NCBI GenBank assembly: GCA_903896925.1
Contig: CAITZM010000086.1
Span: 1-53,194, forward strand
From: an uncultured Lentisphaerota bacterium
GTDB lineage: Bacteria; Verrucomicrobiota; Kiritimatiellia; CAIQIC01
Direction: 5' to 3'
DNA: 53,194 nt
Within the stretch, counting starts at the first letter, position 1. The number at the start of each line of letters is the position of its first letter. The notes below the pieces were generated by a model, which did not search any database, was not told the origin of the DNA, and saw only the letters and a program-made list of their open reading frames with translations. The position numbers were made by a program, and so were the translations under genes. Shown piece by piece: positions 15,717-24,312 of this stretch.

Positions 15717-16967
15717 TCAGGCGGGAGCAGCTCGCAGGCGCTGCGCAATGTCGCGGGCCTTCAGGTAGATCTCGTCGATGTCCTGATGGGCAAAGTTGGC
15801 CTGGCGGCCGAGTTGGAAGATTTTGGGGTGCCGGGCAAAGAATTCCTCCGCCACGACCATGAGGTGGTCATAGGCCCGGTCATAGATGGGATAGGCATGG
15901 CTGAGGTCCATGACCTTGGTGTCGAGGATTTCCTCCGGGCGCAGCAGGTCGGCGCGCGCGAGGTCGCTGATGACGCGCTCGACGGAGAACTCGCGCGTGT
16001 CGGTCACTTCGCAGCAGAGGACGGTCTGGTCGTCGGCAAACCGCTTCGTGTTGAAGTTGGCGAACTCGGCGACGCGGTTGATGATGTAGTCGCGGTCGGC
16101 GAAATAAAACCAGTGGTTCACGCTGACCAGCTTGCGCTTGATGAGCAGGTAGACCAGCTTGGCCGGACGGAAATGCAGCGGCATGTCCAGCCCGAGCATC
16201 CGGGAAAAATCGGGCAGCGGCAGGGACGAGACGATCTTGGTGAAGACTTCCTTCTTCGTGTGCCCCTGGTGGTCGAACGTCGCCTCGTAGCGTCCGTCCG
16301 GCAGTTGCTGGAGGGCGGTCAGGCGGTGCTGCAGATGGACGTGCTTCCAGACCGGCTTGTGGAGCGCATCGACGATCGCGCCGTAGCCATGCTGGGCGGG
16401 ATAATAGAATTCCTTGAAATAGAGCCGCGACTGCCGGCGGATCAGATCCTTCAGGCCGCCGACGCGGAGCTTGCGGCGGCCCCAGGTGGGCGAAATTTCC
16501 GTCGCCGGGATGCCGAACAGCTTTTCCGAGTAGGGCTTGAAAAACAGGCGGTTGAGCGACTTGCCGAACTGGTTCAGCGCGAGCGCCTCGAAGTTGTCTT
16601 CCTTGATCTGCTTGCGGAACAGATAATGGAAGACGAGTTGGGCGCTGATCGTGGGCTTGAACTTCAGCATCATCTCGACGGCGTTGACCGGGTCCTGGAT
16701 CCAGTGGCCCTGGATGAAGATGCGGCTCTTGCGGCGCATCACCGCGAGCGGGACGAGCGCCTTGAATTCGCGCAGGACGTCCGGGTCGCTGGTGAAAAAA
16801 CGGTGCGGCGCCAGGTCGCACGGGAAGCCGTGCCAGAGGTGGCTGCGCGCCAGGCCGCCGTACTGTTCGTCCTGGTCATACACGTCGAAACGCAGGCCGC
16901 TGTCGCGCAATAAATGCGCCACGCTCAAACCCGCCACCCCCGCCCCCATGATGCCAATGTGTTCCAT
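15717..16967 (-). CDS. FAD-dependent amine-oxidase-like oxidoreductase
   Basis: 416 residues. 'MEHIGIMGAGVAGLSVAHLL' is the Rossmann FAD-binding motif (Gly8, Gly10, Gly13), followed by 'YDQDEQYGGLARS' and 'PHRFFTSDP', as in the protoporphyrinogen oxidase / UDP-galactopyranose mutase / phytoene desaturase superfamily. The substrate cannot be read from the sequence. Such proteins often sit in surface polysaccharide or lipid loci, and here the next gene upstream is a GT-C glycosyltransferase on the same strand, 77 bases away. ATG 16967 starts the FAD motif directly; the open frame further upstream belongs to the shadow of the glycosyltransferase gene. No clear ribosome binding site. Confidence 0.82.
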   Translation of the reverse strand: MEHIGIMGAGVAGLSVAHLLRDSGLRFDVYDQDEQYGGLARSHLWHGFPCDLAPHRFFTSDPDVLREFKALVPLAVMRRKSRIFIQGHWIQDPVNAVEMMLKFKPTISAQLVFHYLFRKQIKEDNFEALALNQFGKSLNRLFFKPYSEKLFGIPATEISPTWGRRKLRVGGLKDLIRRQSRLYFKEFYYPAQHGYGAIVDALHKPVWKHVHLQHRLTALQQLPDGRYEATFDHQGHTKKEVFTKIVSSLPLPDFSRMLGLDMPLHFRPAKLVYLLIKRKLVSVNHWFYFADRDYIINRVAEFANFNTKRFADDQTVLCCEVTDTREFSVERVISDLARADLLRPEEILDTKVMDLSHAYPIYDRAYDHLMVVAEEFFARHPKIFQLGRQANFAHQDIDEIYLKARDIAQRLRAAPA

Positions 16968-17044
16968 CGGCAATGCGTCTAACAGATAACCGCCGGCCCG
17001 CGCAAGGAACAATTCACGAAAAACTAATAATTCGAAAAACAATA

Positions 17045-18970
17045 TCAGCGGCGCGGGCTGGTGGCCGGCGGCAGTTCGCGCAGGCGGGCGCCGCGGAAAA
17101 TCACGTCGCCGACGCCGGCGTAGAAGACGCGTGGCTCGACGATGTCCAGTTGCTTCACGCTCACCGGCAGGCTCACGACGCGGTCCACGTCGCCGGTCAG
17201 ATAATGCCGGATCAGGCTCGTGCGTCCACGGTTGACGGAAACGTCCAGGGTGACGGCCAGTTGGTCGGGCGGTGCGTTGGAGATCAGCAGGTCGAAATCC
17301 ACGACAAACGTTCCGGGGATCACCGTGTGAAAGACGCCGAAGGCGAGCGCCTCGGCCTTGTCGCGTCCGGCCTTGGCGACCTGCTGCGGCTCGTCGCCAG
17401 GGACGCCGCCCGGCACGCGCTGGCCGGTGCAGGCCGGATAATCCCGCATCGGCGGCGACAGGTAGGGCACCCGCGGCACGAAGGGTATGAGGCGGGGCAC
17501 GCCCTGGTCTACGACCAGATGGAACGGCGTGCGGGGTCCGAACGCGCGGGCGAGGACATGGTCGCCTTCGCCCAGGCTGCGCGCGACCAGCGGCTGGCTT
17601 TCGAGGCCCTGCGGATTGTAGACGCACAGGCCGTGGCGCAAGTCTGAGTAAGGGTTTTCTTTTTCCGTCGCCAGCACCAGCGCGTTCGGCGGCGCGGAGC
17701 GGAGGCATGCGAGGATGTTGCCGATGGGGGTGTTGAAGGCGCTCAGGCTCTTCCCTTGGGCCACCATAAAGCGCAGATCCAGAGCACCCAGCCCCGCCAC
17801 CAGCGCCACGACCAGCAGCAGGGCCACCTTGCGCCCGCGCAGCCAGTCGATGAGGCGCCCAGCGCCCAGCGCCGCGGCCAGCAGGAGAAACGGCAGCGTT
17901 TCAAGATAGTAGCCCGGCCCGGTTTCCTGCGGGCCGGCATAGAAGTAAGCGACATAGCCGCCCCAAACCAGCAGCGGACCGGCGAGCAACAGCGGCGTCC
18001 AGGGCGTACGCCAGCCCCAGAGCGCGAGGGCGAAGACCACGAGGAGGGAGCCGGCAAAGCCGAGACACCACACGTTCAACAACTGCAGGTTGCCCCACAG
18101 AAAGCCGAGTCCGCGGACGGGCGTATGCATGCCGGACGCGCCGCTCAGGTGCTTGAGACCAAAGCCCGGCCCCTCGCTGGGATCATAGAGCAGGTAGGTC
18201 ATCAGATGCATATCGCCGGTCGAGAGCTTGTTGTAGAGCAGGATGGCGGCGATGCCCGCGCACGCGGTCGCAGCGAACAACGTGGTGCCCAGCCAGACGG
18301 ACTTGTCGCGGCGCTGCTGCCACAGGCGGAGCAGCGCGTAGAGGCCGAACGGGATCGCGAGCCACAGCGCGGTATAGGTCCGGTTGAGAAAGAGCCAGCT
18401 CCAGCCGCAGCCGGCGAGCGCGGCGAAGCGCGGGGCGTCCGTCAGCTGCCAGCGGAGGAAACCGTAGAGCAGCAGCAGCGCCGCCAGCAATCCGCTGGTG
18501 TGGCCCAGCAGGGTGCCGTGGGTGAACAGGAAGAAGGGCGAGCAGAGCAGCAGCAGCGCCGCCAGCCAGGCCTCGCGCCGGCCGAACAGCGCACCGGTGC
18601 GCGCCATCACGCCGACCGAGAGCGCCGCCGCCAGCGCAATCATCAGGTGCGGCTGGTGGAAGAGACAACCGGGCAGGAGCCAGAGCGGGTGCCCGGGAGG
18701 ATACCGCGCCAGCCAGCCGGCTCGCGGATCCTGAATGATCATCTCGTGGTAGAAAAGACTCGGCAGCGGCGGAAACGGCCGGGCAATCACGCCGGCAATG
18801 AAGTTGTAGGCCTGAAAGACATAGCTGTTCTCGTCGGTCGTGATCGGTGCGCAGTGGAAGACGTGGCGATAGAGCCACCACGCCGCCGCAAAGGCGAGCA
18901 GCGGCAGCGCGCCATAGAGCAGCCAGGCGTTCCCGCGCGAAAGGGACGGAGTCGGGGGCGAAGATGTCAT
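17045..18970 (-). CDS. GT-C (PMT/GT39-like) membrane glycosyltransferase
   Basis: 641-residue integral membrane protein with about ten hydrophobic helices over residues 15-400 and a soluble C-terminal domain. 'PITTDENSYVFQAYNF' in the first outside loop carries the acidic pair expected for the metal and lipid-phosphate site of GT-C enzymes, and 'YPPGHPLWLLPG' is typical of the PMT/DUF2029/GT39 group. It would transfer a sugar from a polyprenyl-phosphate donor outside the membrane to a lipid or protein. It lies downstream of the frameshifted kinase with a 73-base gap on the same strand, and may be read through from it. Confidence 0.78.
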   Translation of the reverse strand: MTSSPPTPSLSRGNAWLLYGALPLLAFAAAWWLYRHVFHCAPITTDENSYVFQAYNFIAGVIARPFPPLPSLFYHEMIIQDPRAGWLARYPPGHPLWLLPGCLFHQPHLMIALAAALSVGVMARTGALFGRREAWLAALLLLCSPFFLFTHGTLLGHTSGLLAALLLLYGFLRWQLTDAPRFAALAGCGWSWLFLNRTYTALWLAIPFGLYALLRLWQQRRDKSVWLGTTLFAATACAGIAAILLYNKLSTGDMHLMTYLLYDPSEGPGFGLKHLSGASGMHTPVRGLGFLWGNLQLLNVWCLGFAGSLLVVFALALWGWRTPWTPLLLAGPLLVWGGYVAYFYAGPQETGPGYYLETLPFLLLAAALGAGRLIDWLRGRKVALLLVVALVAGLGALDLRFMVAQGKSLSAFNTPIGNILACLRSAPPNALVLATEKENPYSDLRHGLCVYNPQGLESQPLVARSLGEGDHVLARAFGPRTPFHLVVDQGVPRLIPFVPRVPYLSPPMRDYPACTGQRVPGGVPGDEPQQVAKAGRDKAEALAFGVFHTVIPGTFVVDFDLLISNAPPDQLAVTLDVSVNRGRTSLIRHYLTGDVDRVVSLPVSVKQLDIVEPRVFYAGVGDVIFRGARLRELPPATSPRR

Positions 18971-19043
18971 GCGTTCTTCTACGGGGAAACAGCGCGCCGA
19001 GTCCAGCGAAATGCGGACGTGCGGCCGGCCCGCGGCGGCGCGG

Positions 19044-20613
19044 TCAGGTCTTCAGGAGCAGCTCGACCTGCAGGCCGGAAGGCTCGCGGTTGGACGCGCT
19101 GACGCTGCCCTGGCAGGCCTCGACGCAGGTTTTGACGATGGCGAGGCCGAGCCCGATGCCGCCGGTATCGCGGCTGCGCGAGGCTTCGAGGCGGTAGAAC
19201 GGATCGAAGATCTTGTGCAGCGCCCCCGGCCGGCACACCGGGGCCGGCATCGCTGACGCGCACCGCGACGCCTTGCCCCCCCGCTTCCGCCGAGATGACC
19301 ACCGGGCCGGCATCGCCGGCATAGCGCAAGGCGTTCCGCACCAGGTTGGCCAGCGCGCGGGCCAACAGGTCCGGCTCGGCCAGTGCCGTCAGGTCGTCGG
19401 CGATCTGCACCCGGACCTGGTCGCCATCGCCGGCCTCGCGCTGGGCGACGCGGCGGGCGAGCTCGGCCAGCGGCACGCGCTGGAGCTGGACGGCCTTCTC
19501 GCGCAGGCTGGCCTTGGAGAACGAGAGCAGTTCGTTGACGAGGTTGGACATCTCCTGCACCTCCTCGCGCACGTCCCGCACGTAGTCCTGCTGCGCGGAC
19601 TCGGCGCGCTGCTCCAGGATGCCGATGGCGATCTGCATCCGCGCGAGCGGCGAGCAGAGTTCGTGGGCCACATCGCCGAGAAACCGTTTCTGGCCCGCGA
19701 CAAAACCGTCCAGCCGCGCCGCCATGCTGTTGATTTCCGCGCCCAGCCGGCCGAGCTCGTCGCGCCGGCGCTCGCTCACGCGGACCTCGAAATGGCCCTC
19801 GGCGATCTGCCCCGTGGCCGCGGTGAGCTGCTTGATCGAGCGCGTGATGCCGCGGATCAGCGGCAACCAGAACAGGACCGAGAACAAAACCGCGCCGAAG
19901 CCGACCAGCAGCCACGGCTTGAAATCGATGAACAGCCCGCCTCCGCTCAAGGTCGGCGAGAACATCAGCAACAGCTGCTGCTGCGCCTCGGGATGATTGC
20001 GATCGAACATCGGCAGGCGGATGCCGACCCAGTAGCCGGCCGGCGCCGCGGTGCGCACCATGAACTTCGGCCGGTTGTGGCGCGGGCCATCGGGCGTCGG
20101 GGGCGGTTGCAGCGCGTTGCCGTCCGCGCGCATCGGCGGCCGCTGCAGCGGGGCCGCGCCCGGGCGCGGGGCCGGCGGCTGCGCCCCACCCCCGTCGCGC
20201 AGCGCGGGCTCGTTGTCGCGGCGCGGACGCTGGGCACGCTCGCGGACATCGAGGGGCGGACGCATGGGCGGCGGGCCAAAGCTGCTCAGGCGCGCGCGCA
20301 CTTCGGGCGGCAGCGGCAACGCGGCGCCGGCCAGCAGTCCGCCATCCGGCCGGACCAGCACGAGCTGCAGCCCGTAACTCTGCCCGAAGTATTGCAAGAC
20401 CTCGGCGCGCTCCTCCGGGGCCGCCGCCTGCAGCTCGTCGGAGATGATGCTGCTCAGCGCCTCGACGCGCTCGCCGGCCTGGCCCGTGAGCAGCGTGTCG
20501 AGGCCCATGTGGAACTGGCCGCGGAAAAACAGATAAAACGCCGCGCCCAGCAGCAGCAGGTTCAGGAAGAACCAAAGCAGGATTTTCGCAGAGAGCGGGA
20601 AACGCCAGTTCAT
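19044..20613 (-). pseudogene. Sensor histidine kinase with a one-base frameshift
   Basis: Membrane histidine kinase of the CpxA/EnvZ type. TM1 is residues 8-30, then comes a periplasmic domain, TM2 (about 225-245), HAMP, 'FLGDVAHELCSPLARMQ' with phospho-acceptor His317, the N box 'LVRNALRYAG' and 'VSDAGPGVP'. The frame then breaks at a run of five C (19223-19227, plus strand). Dropping one restores 'ALHKIFDPFYRLEASRSRDTGGIGLGLAIVKT' and a normal end at 19044 (about 522 residues). The downstream part is well conserved, so this is a recent mutation, a phase-variable tract or a sequencing error. Residues about 113-183 are Pro/Arg-rich with 'GPPPMRPP', like the secreted proteins encoded across the promoter. 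Its start overlaps the regulator stop (ATGA). Confidence 0.85.
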
Positions 20614-21353
20614 GCGGGCTCCGCCCCGGGATCGATGAGCATGTAGCCGGCGGAGCGGATGGTGCGGATGAAACGAGGCTCCTTGGGATCGTCGCCCAGC
20701 TTTTTGCGCAGCGCGGAAATGTGGACGTCGATCGAGCGGTCGAAGACATCGTAGCTGCGCTCGCGGATCTCTTCCAGCAGCTGGTCGCGCGACTTCACAC
20801 GCCCAGCGGCCCGCGCCAGGCTCGCGAGCATGTCGAACTCGACCGGCGTCAGCGCCAGCGCGGCATCGCCGTGCACCGCCGTGCGGGTGCCGAGGTTGAC
20901 GCGCAGCTGGCCCACCACGATCTCGTCCGGCGCCGGCGCGCCGGGCCGCGGCGCGCGTGTGGTGCGGCGCGTCACGGCGCGCAGCCGCGCCAGCAGTTCG
21001 CGCGGTGAAAAAGTTTTCGGCAGATAGTCGTCCGCGCCGATCTCCAGCCCGACGATGCGGTCGGCCTCCTCGCCGCGCGCCGTCAGCATCAGCACGGGCA
21101 CGTCGCAGGTATGCCGGATCTGCTTGAGCACCTCGAAGCCGTCGAGGCCCGGCAGCATCACGTCGAGGATCACCGCGTGCCACGGCTGCGCCGCCGCCTG
21201 GGCGACGCCGTCGGGACCGGTATGGACGGCGGTGACCGCGTAGCCCATCGGGCCGAGGTAGTCGCGGAGCAACCGGCAGAGCTTGCGGTCATCATCGATC
21301 AGCAGCACGCGCGCCGCCGCGCCGGCCTCAGGTTTTGTTTCGGATTTTGTCAT
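20610..21353 (-). CDS. OmpR-family response regulator
   Basis: 247 residues: receiver domain (15-130, phospho-acceptor Asp64 in 'VILDVMLPGLDG', acidic pair in 'LLIDDD') and an OmpR/PhoB winged helix (about 145-240, 'LTPVEFDMLASLARAAG', 'DVHISALRKKLGDDP', 'IRTIRSAGYML'). The conserved switch Lys sits in 'LPKTF' where most relatives have 'LPKPF'. Partner of the overlapping kinase gene. It diverges from the 21518 gene, so the three secreted protein genes there are the likely targets. CpxR is the nearest well-known relative by layout, which is inference. Confidence 0.9.
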   Translation of the reverse strand: MTKSETKPEAGAAARVLLIDDDRKLCRLLRDYLGPMGYAVTAVHTGPDGVAQAAAQPWHAVILDVMLPGLDGFEVLKQIRHTCDVPVLMLTARGEEADRIVGLEIGADDYLPKTFSPRELLARLRAVTRRTTRAPRPGAPAPDEIVVGQLRVNLGTRTAVHGDAALALTPVEFDMLASLARAAGRVKSRDQLLEEIRERSYDVFDRSIDVHISALRKKLGDDPKEPRFIRTIRSAGYMLIDPGAEPA

Positions 21354-21517
21354 GTTCTGACCCGCGCGAAAGCTTAACCACCCACCCGCTGAAATGCCGC
21401 AACTTTTACACTTCCTTTACAAATATCCGCTTGCAGCGACATCAAACCTTAACGCGACCGGCGCATCTTACGCACGTGAACGCGATGGCACAACAACCTA
21501 ACCACAGGAGCCAGACC

Positions 21518-22090
21518 ATGAAGAAAGCAATGACCGTGGCAGTGATCGTGATGGCCACGCTGGCCGTCAACGCCCAGCAGACCGGCGGCAAGGGCGGCAA
21601 CAGCAGCGGCGGCGGGCAAGGCGCCGGCGGTCCCGGCGGACAAAGCGGCCAGCAGCATCAACGCCCCAGCCCGGAAAAAATGACGGAGCAGTTGATGACC
21701 AAATTCGACGCGAACAAGGACGGCAAGCTCGAGCAGGGCGAACTGACGCAGGCGCTGGAAGCGTTGCGCGCTCACCGTCCCCCGCAAGGCGGCGGTCAGG
21801 GGCAGGGCGGCGGCGCGAACGCGGGCGGCCAACAGCATCACGGTCTCGCGGGTGGCGGCCAAGGCCAGCAGGGGGCGGGTCAGGGCGGCGCCAAGGCCGA
21901 GCGTCCCACGCCGCCTCCGGCCAGCGAAGTCGCGGCGAAGATGATTGAGAAATTCGCGGCCGACAAAAAGGGCCTGACGCAATCCGAATTCGCCACAGCT
22001 CTCGCCGATCGCCATAATCATCGCCCGCAGCACGGCGGCCCCGGTGGCCAACAGGGCGGCGGCGCGCAGGGCGGTCAGGCAGGACAGTAA
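21518..22090 (+). CDS. Secreted EF-hand protein, Gln/Gly-rich
   Basis: 190 residues. Signal peptide 'MKKAMTVAVIVMATLAVNAQQ'; the mature protein begins in a Gly/Gln-rich linker. Residues 64-75 form a canonical EF-hand loop (D-x-N-x-D-G-K-L-E-x-x-E), predicted to bind calcium. A second, degenerate helix-loop-helix lies near 'MIEKFAADKKGLTQSEFATAL'. A Gly/Gln/His-rich linker separates the two and another ends the protein. ACAGGAG is 7 bases from the ATG. First of three exported low-complexity proteins, divergent from the two-component genes; probably an envelope sensor or effector under their control. Confidence 0.78.
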   Translation: MKKAMTVAVIVMATLAVNAQQTGGKGGNSSGGGQGAGGPGGQSGQQHQRPSPEKMTEQLMTKFDANKDGKLEQGELTQALEALRAHRPPQGGGQGQGGGANAGGQQHHGLAGGGQGQQGAGQGGAKAERPTPPPASEVAAKMIEKFAADKKGLTQSEFATALADRHNHRPQHGGPGGQQGGGAQGGQAGQ

Positions 22091-22143
22091 GCGGAACAGC
22101 AGGCCGGAGACGGCAGAGCGACTTGGATGAAAAGGACAATCAC

Positions 22144-23109
22144 ATGAAGAGAATAATCGCAACCGCGGCGCTGGCGCTCGGACTCGCCGGGCTCCAGGCA
22201 CCCGCCCAGCAGGGCGGCGACCAGCCCCCGCCGCCCCCACCCCAGGGTGGGCCGCAAATCGGCAACAGCGGCGACAACCAGCAGGGCCACCCGCCGCCGT
22301 TCATGCACCGCCGGCCGCGCGGGACCAACGACAGCAACCGCGCACAAGGCGACCGGCCGCCTCCTCCGCAAGGCGGACAGAATGATCAAGGCGGACAGAT
22401 GCAGGGCCCGCCGCCAGGTGGCCAAGGCGGCGATCAGCAAGGTCCGCCTCCGGGCATGCGGCACCGTCCGCAAGGCTCCAATGCTGTCGGTCGCACACAG
22501 GGCGACCGGCCGCCACGCGGTCAGAACGATCAGGGTGGCCAGGTTCAAGGTCCCCCGCCAGGCGGTCAAGGTGGCGACCGCCAAGGTCCGCCGCCACGGA
22601 TGCGCCGCGGCGGGCAGGGCCAGCACAAAGGTGGTGGCGACCAACAAGGCGCTGGCGGCAAGGTGCAGGGCCCGCCGCCGGGTGGCCAGGGCGGCGAGCG
22701 CCAAGGCCCTCCGCCGGGCATGCGGCACCGGCCGCAAGGCTCCAACGATGTCGGCCGCGCACAGGGCGAGCGTCCGCCGCGCGGCCCCGGTGCGCAAGGC
22801 GGTCAAGTTCAAGGTCCGCCGCCAGGTGGCCAAGGTGGCGATCATCAAGGTCCGCCGCCGTTCATGCGCCGCCGGCATCAGGGCACCAACGACAGCGGCC
22901 ATGCCCAGGGCGACCGGCCCCCGCCACTGCGCGGACAAGGCCCACAAGGCGGTCAATCGCAGGATCTCCAGCCAGGCGGCCAAGGTGGCGATCATCAAGG
23001 TCCGCCGCCGTTCATGCGCCGCCGGCATCAAGGCACCAACGACAGCGGCCATGCCCAGGGCGATCAGCCCCGGCCGCCGCGCGAACAAGGCGCACAAGGT
23101 GTCCAATAA
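22144..23109 (+). CDS. Secreted Gln/Gly/Pro-rich tandem-repeat protein
   Basis: 321 residues. Signal peptide 'MKRIIATAALALGLAGLQ' and then almost wholly low-complexity sequence. About five imperfect repeats of 40-55 residues carry 'QGPPPGGQGGDxQGPPPxMRxR' followed by 'QGxNDxGxAQGxRPP'. The repeats are visible at DNA level, the last two ('GPPPFMRRRHQGTNDSGHAQGD') being nearly identical, which points to recent unit duplication. No enzyme motif. Expected to be disordered and basic. The signal peptide is a close paralogue of the one at 23187. An open frame of similar length exists on the other strand, but it lacks a signal or ribosome binding site and mirrors the repeats. Confidence 0.72.
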   Translation: MKRIIATAALALGLAGLQAPAQQGGDQPPPPPPQGGPQIGNSGDNQQGHPPPFMHRRPRGTNDSNRAQGDRPPPPQGGQNDQGGQMQGPPPGGQGGDQQGPPPGMRHRPQGSNAVGRTQGDRPPRGQNDQGGQVQGPPPGGQGGDRQGPPPRMRRGGQGQHKGGGDQQGAGGKVQGPPPGGQGGERQGPPPGMRHRPQGSNDVGRAQGERPPRGPGAQGGQVQGPPPGGQGGDHQGPPPFMRRRHQGTNDSGHAQGDRPPPLRGQGPQGGQSQDLQPGGQGGDHQGPPPFMRRRHQGTNDSGHAQGDQPRPPREQGAQGVQ

Positions 23110-23186
23110 GCGGGACAGCGCTTGACGCGACAGTCCGACAGACGAAGTTCAACCCCTAAAGATCAAACGGTGAAAGGAACAGCACC

Positions 23187-23984
23187 ATGAAGAAACTCAT
23201 CGCAACAGCCGCGCTGACACTGGGTCTGGCGGCCTTCAACACGACGGCACAACAGGACGGCGGAGGACAACCGCCCCCACCCCAGCAGGGCGGCCCGCAA
23301 AACGGCGAGGGCCACAGCCCTCAGGGGCAGCAGCGGCCCGGCGAGCAGGGTCGCGCAGGCGAGGATCGCGCCCCGCGTACAGGCCAAGGCGGTGGCGTGG
23401 CGCGCGGCTTCCGGATGCTGCCCCCCTTCGTCCTGGAGCAACTGCACCTGACGGCAGACCAGCAGAAACAGCTGACGGACCTGGAGACCGAGGCGAAAGC
23501 GAAGCTCGAGAAGATCCTGAGCCCTGAACAAATGCAGCAGTTGAAGCAGATGCGGCCCCCCATGCGCCAAGGCGGACAGGGTGGCCCCCAGCAGAATCAG
23601 GGCGGCAATTTCCGGGGTCCGCCGCAGGGTGAGCAGGGCGGCGATTTTCAAGGTCAGCCGCAGGGTGGCATGCATCGTCGCGGTCCGAACCAGGACGGCC
23701 AGCCGGGGCAGAACGACCAGTTCCGGGGCCCGCCGCCGCAAGGCGGACAGCAGGGCGACCAGCCAGGTCAGCCCCCGCGGATGCGGCGTGGTGGCCAGGA
23801 CCAAGGCCCCAACAACCAGCAGGGCCCCGGTGGCGATTTCCAGGGGCCGCCGCCGCAGGGACCGAACGGTGAGCGCCCGCCGTTGCCGCCGGGCAGGCAG
23901 GGCGACCAGGGCGCGAACAACCAGCGTCCGCCGATGGAAGACCAAGGCGGCAATCAGCCCCCGCCGCCGCCCCCGCAGCAATAA
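23187..23984 (+). CDS. Secreted Spy/CpxP-like protein with long Gln/Gly/Pro-rich tail
   Basis: 265 residues. Signal peptide 'MKKLIATAALTLGLAAFNTTAQQ'. Residues about 78-120 ('PPFVLEQLHLTADQQKQL', 'AKLEKILSPEQMQQLKQM') match the helical LTxxQ pattern of Spy/CpxP periplasmic stress proteins. The remaining 140 residues are Gln/Gly/Pro-rich with 'FRGPPPQGG' repeats and end 'NQPPPPPPQQ'. GAAAGGAA is 7 bases before the ATG, and the leader 'GAAAGGAACAGCACC' is almost identical to that of the 45408 gene. A Spy-like protein beside a Cpx-like two-component system supports an envelope-stress role (inference). Confidence 0.78.
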   Translation: MKKLIATAALTLGLAAFNTTAQQDGGGQPPPPQQGGPQNGEGHSPQGQQRPGEQGRAGEDRAPRTGQGGGVARGFRMLPPFVLEQLHLTADQQKQLTDLETEAKAKLEKILSPEQMQQLKQMRPPMRQGGQGGPQQNQGGNFRGPPQGEQGGDFQGQPQGGMHRRGPNQDGQPGQNDQFRGPPPQGGQQGDQPGQPPRMRRGGQDQGPNNQQGPGGDFQGPPPQGPNGERPPLPPGRQGDQGANNQRPPMEDQGGNQPPPPPPQQ

Positions 23985-24003
23985 CAGCAGCAGCAACGCT
24001 GAT

Positions 24004-24050
24004 AACCGGCGGGTTTGTGTTCCATGAGCGCAACCCGCCGGTTTAAAACG
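24004..24050 (+). terminator. Rho-independent-type terminator after the Spy-like gene
   Basis: A perfect 12-bp stem AACCGGCGGGTT (24004-24015) / AACCCGCCGGTT (24032-24043) with a 16-base loop starts 20 bases after the 23984 stop and runs into an A/T-rich stretch. It would close the 21518-23984 unit. Confidence 0.75.
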
Positions 24051-24228
24051 TTTCTTTATTCTTATAGCGCATGTGCTCCCACGACAACGTGATGTCGGAT
24101 GCGCATTTCGCGGAAGCGACCTCCGGTCACTTACCGAATGCGGCCGGAGTCCGCATCTACAGGCTGGCCGAATTCGCCACCTTATTTCAGGCAGCGCTCT
24201 ACCATTTGGTGTTCTTTTGATGATGAAC

Positions 24229-24279
24229 GTTCCAAGGATCGGAACTTTTTTCCGTTGTAGCCGGGGTCGGCGACCCCGG
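24229..24279. repeat. TTCC..GGAA dyad plus GTAG-hairpin
   Basis: 24229-24245: GTTCC, seven bases, GGAAC, then TTTTTT; its reverse complement contains CCTTGGAA, the half-site of the 6501-6578 repeats. 24257-24260 is GTAG, followed by the stem CCGGGGTC / GACCCCGG (24261-24279). Confidence 0.6.
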
Positions 24280-24312
24280 CCACACTCGATGCGGCAATGC
24301 GGAAAGGAAAAT

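Larger units (their letters stand above)
23985..24312. other. 328-base intergenic region with terminator, TTCC dyad and GTAG-hairpin
   Basis: Contains the terminator at 24004-24043, a GTTCC / GGAAC dyad at 24229-24245 followed by six T, and a GTAG-hairpin at 24257-24279. No supported gene; the in-frame upstream extension of the 24313 ORF (from 24073) has no signal or ribosome binding site. Confidence 0.6.

Noticed and set aside
15275..15748. 157-codon minus-strand frame with a hydrophobic stretch
   Set aside because: Spans several intergenic hairpin repeats and has no credible start or family pattern; repeat-derived.
22075..23106. 343-codon minus-strand frame across the repeat protein gene
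   Set aside because: Mirrors the plus-strand repeats; the plus strand has a good signal peptide and ribosome binding site and matches its neighbours.
22144..23109. CRISPR-like impression from regularly repeated DNA
   Set aside because: Repeats are coding, imperfect, and without unique spacers or cas genes.
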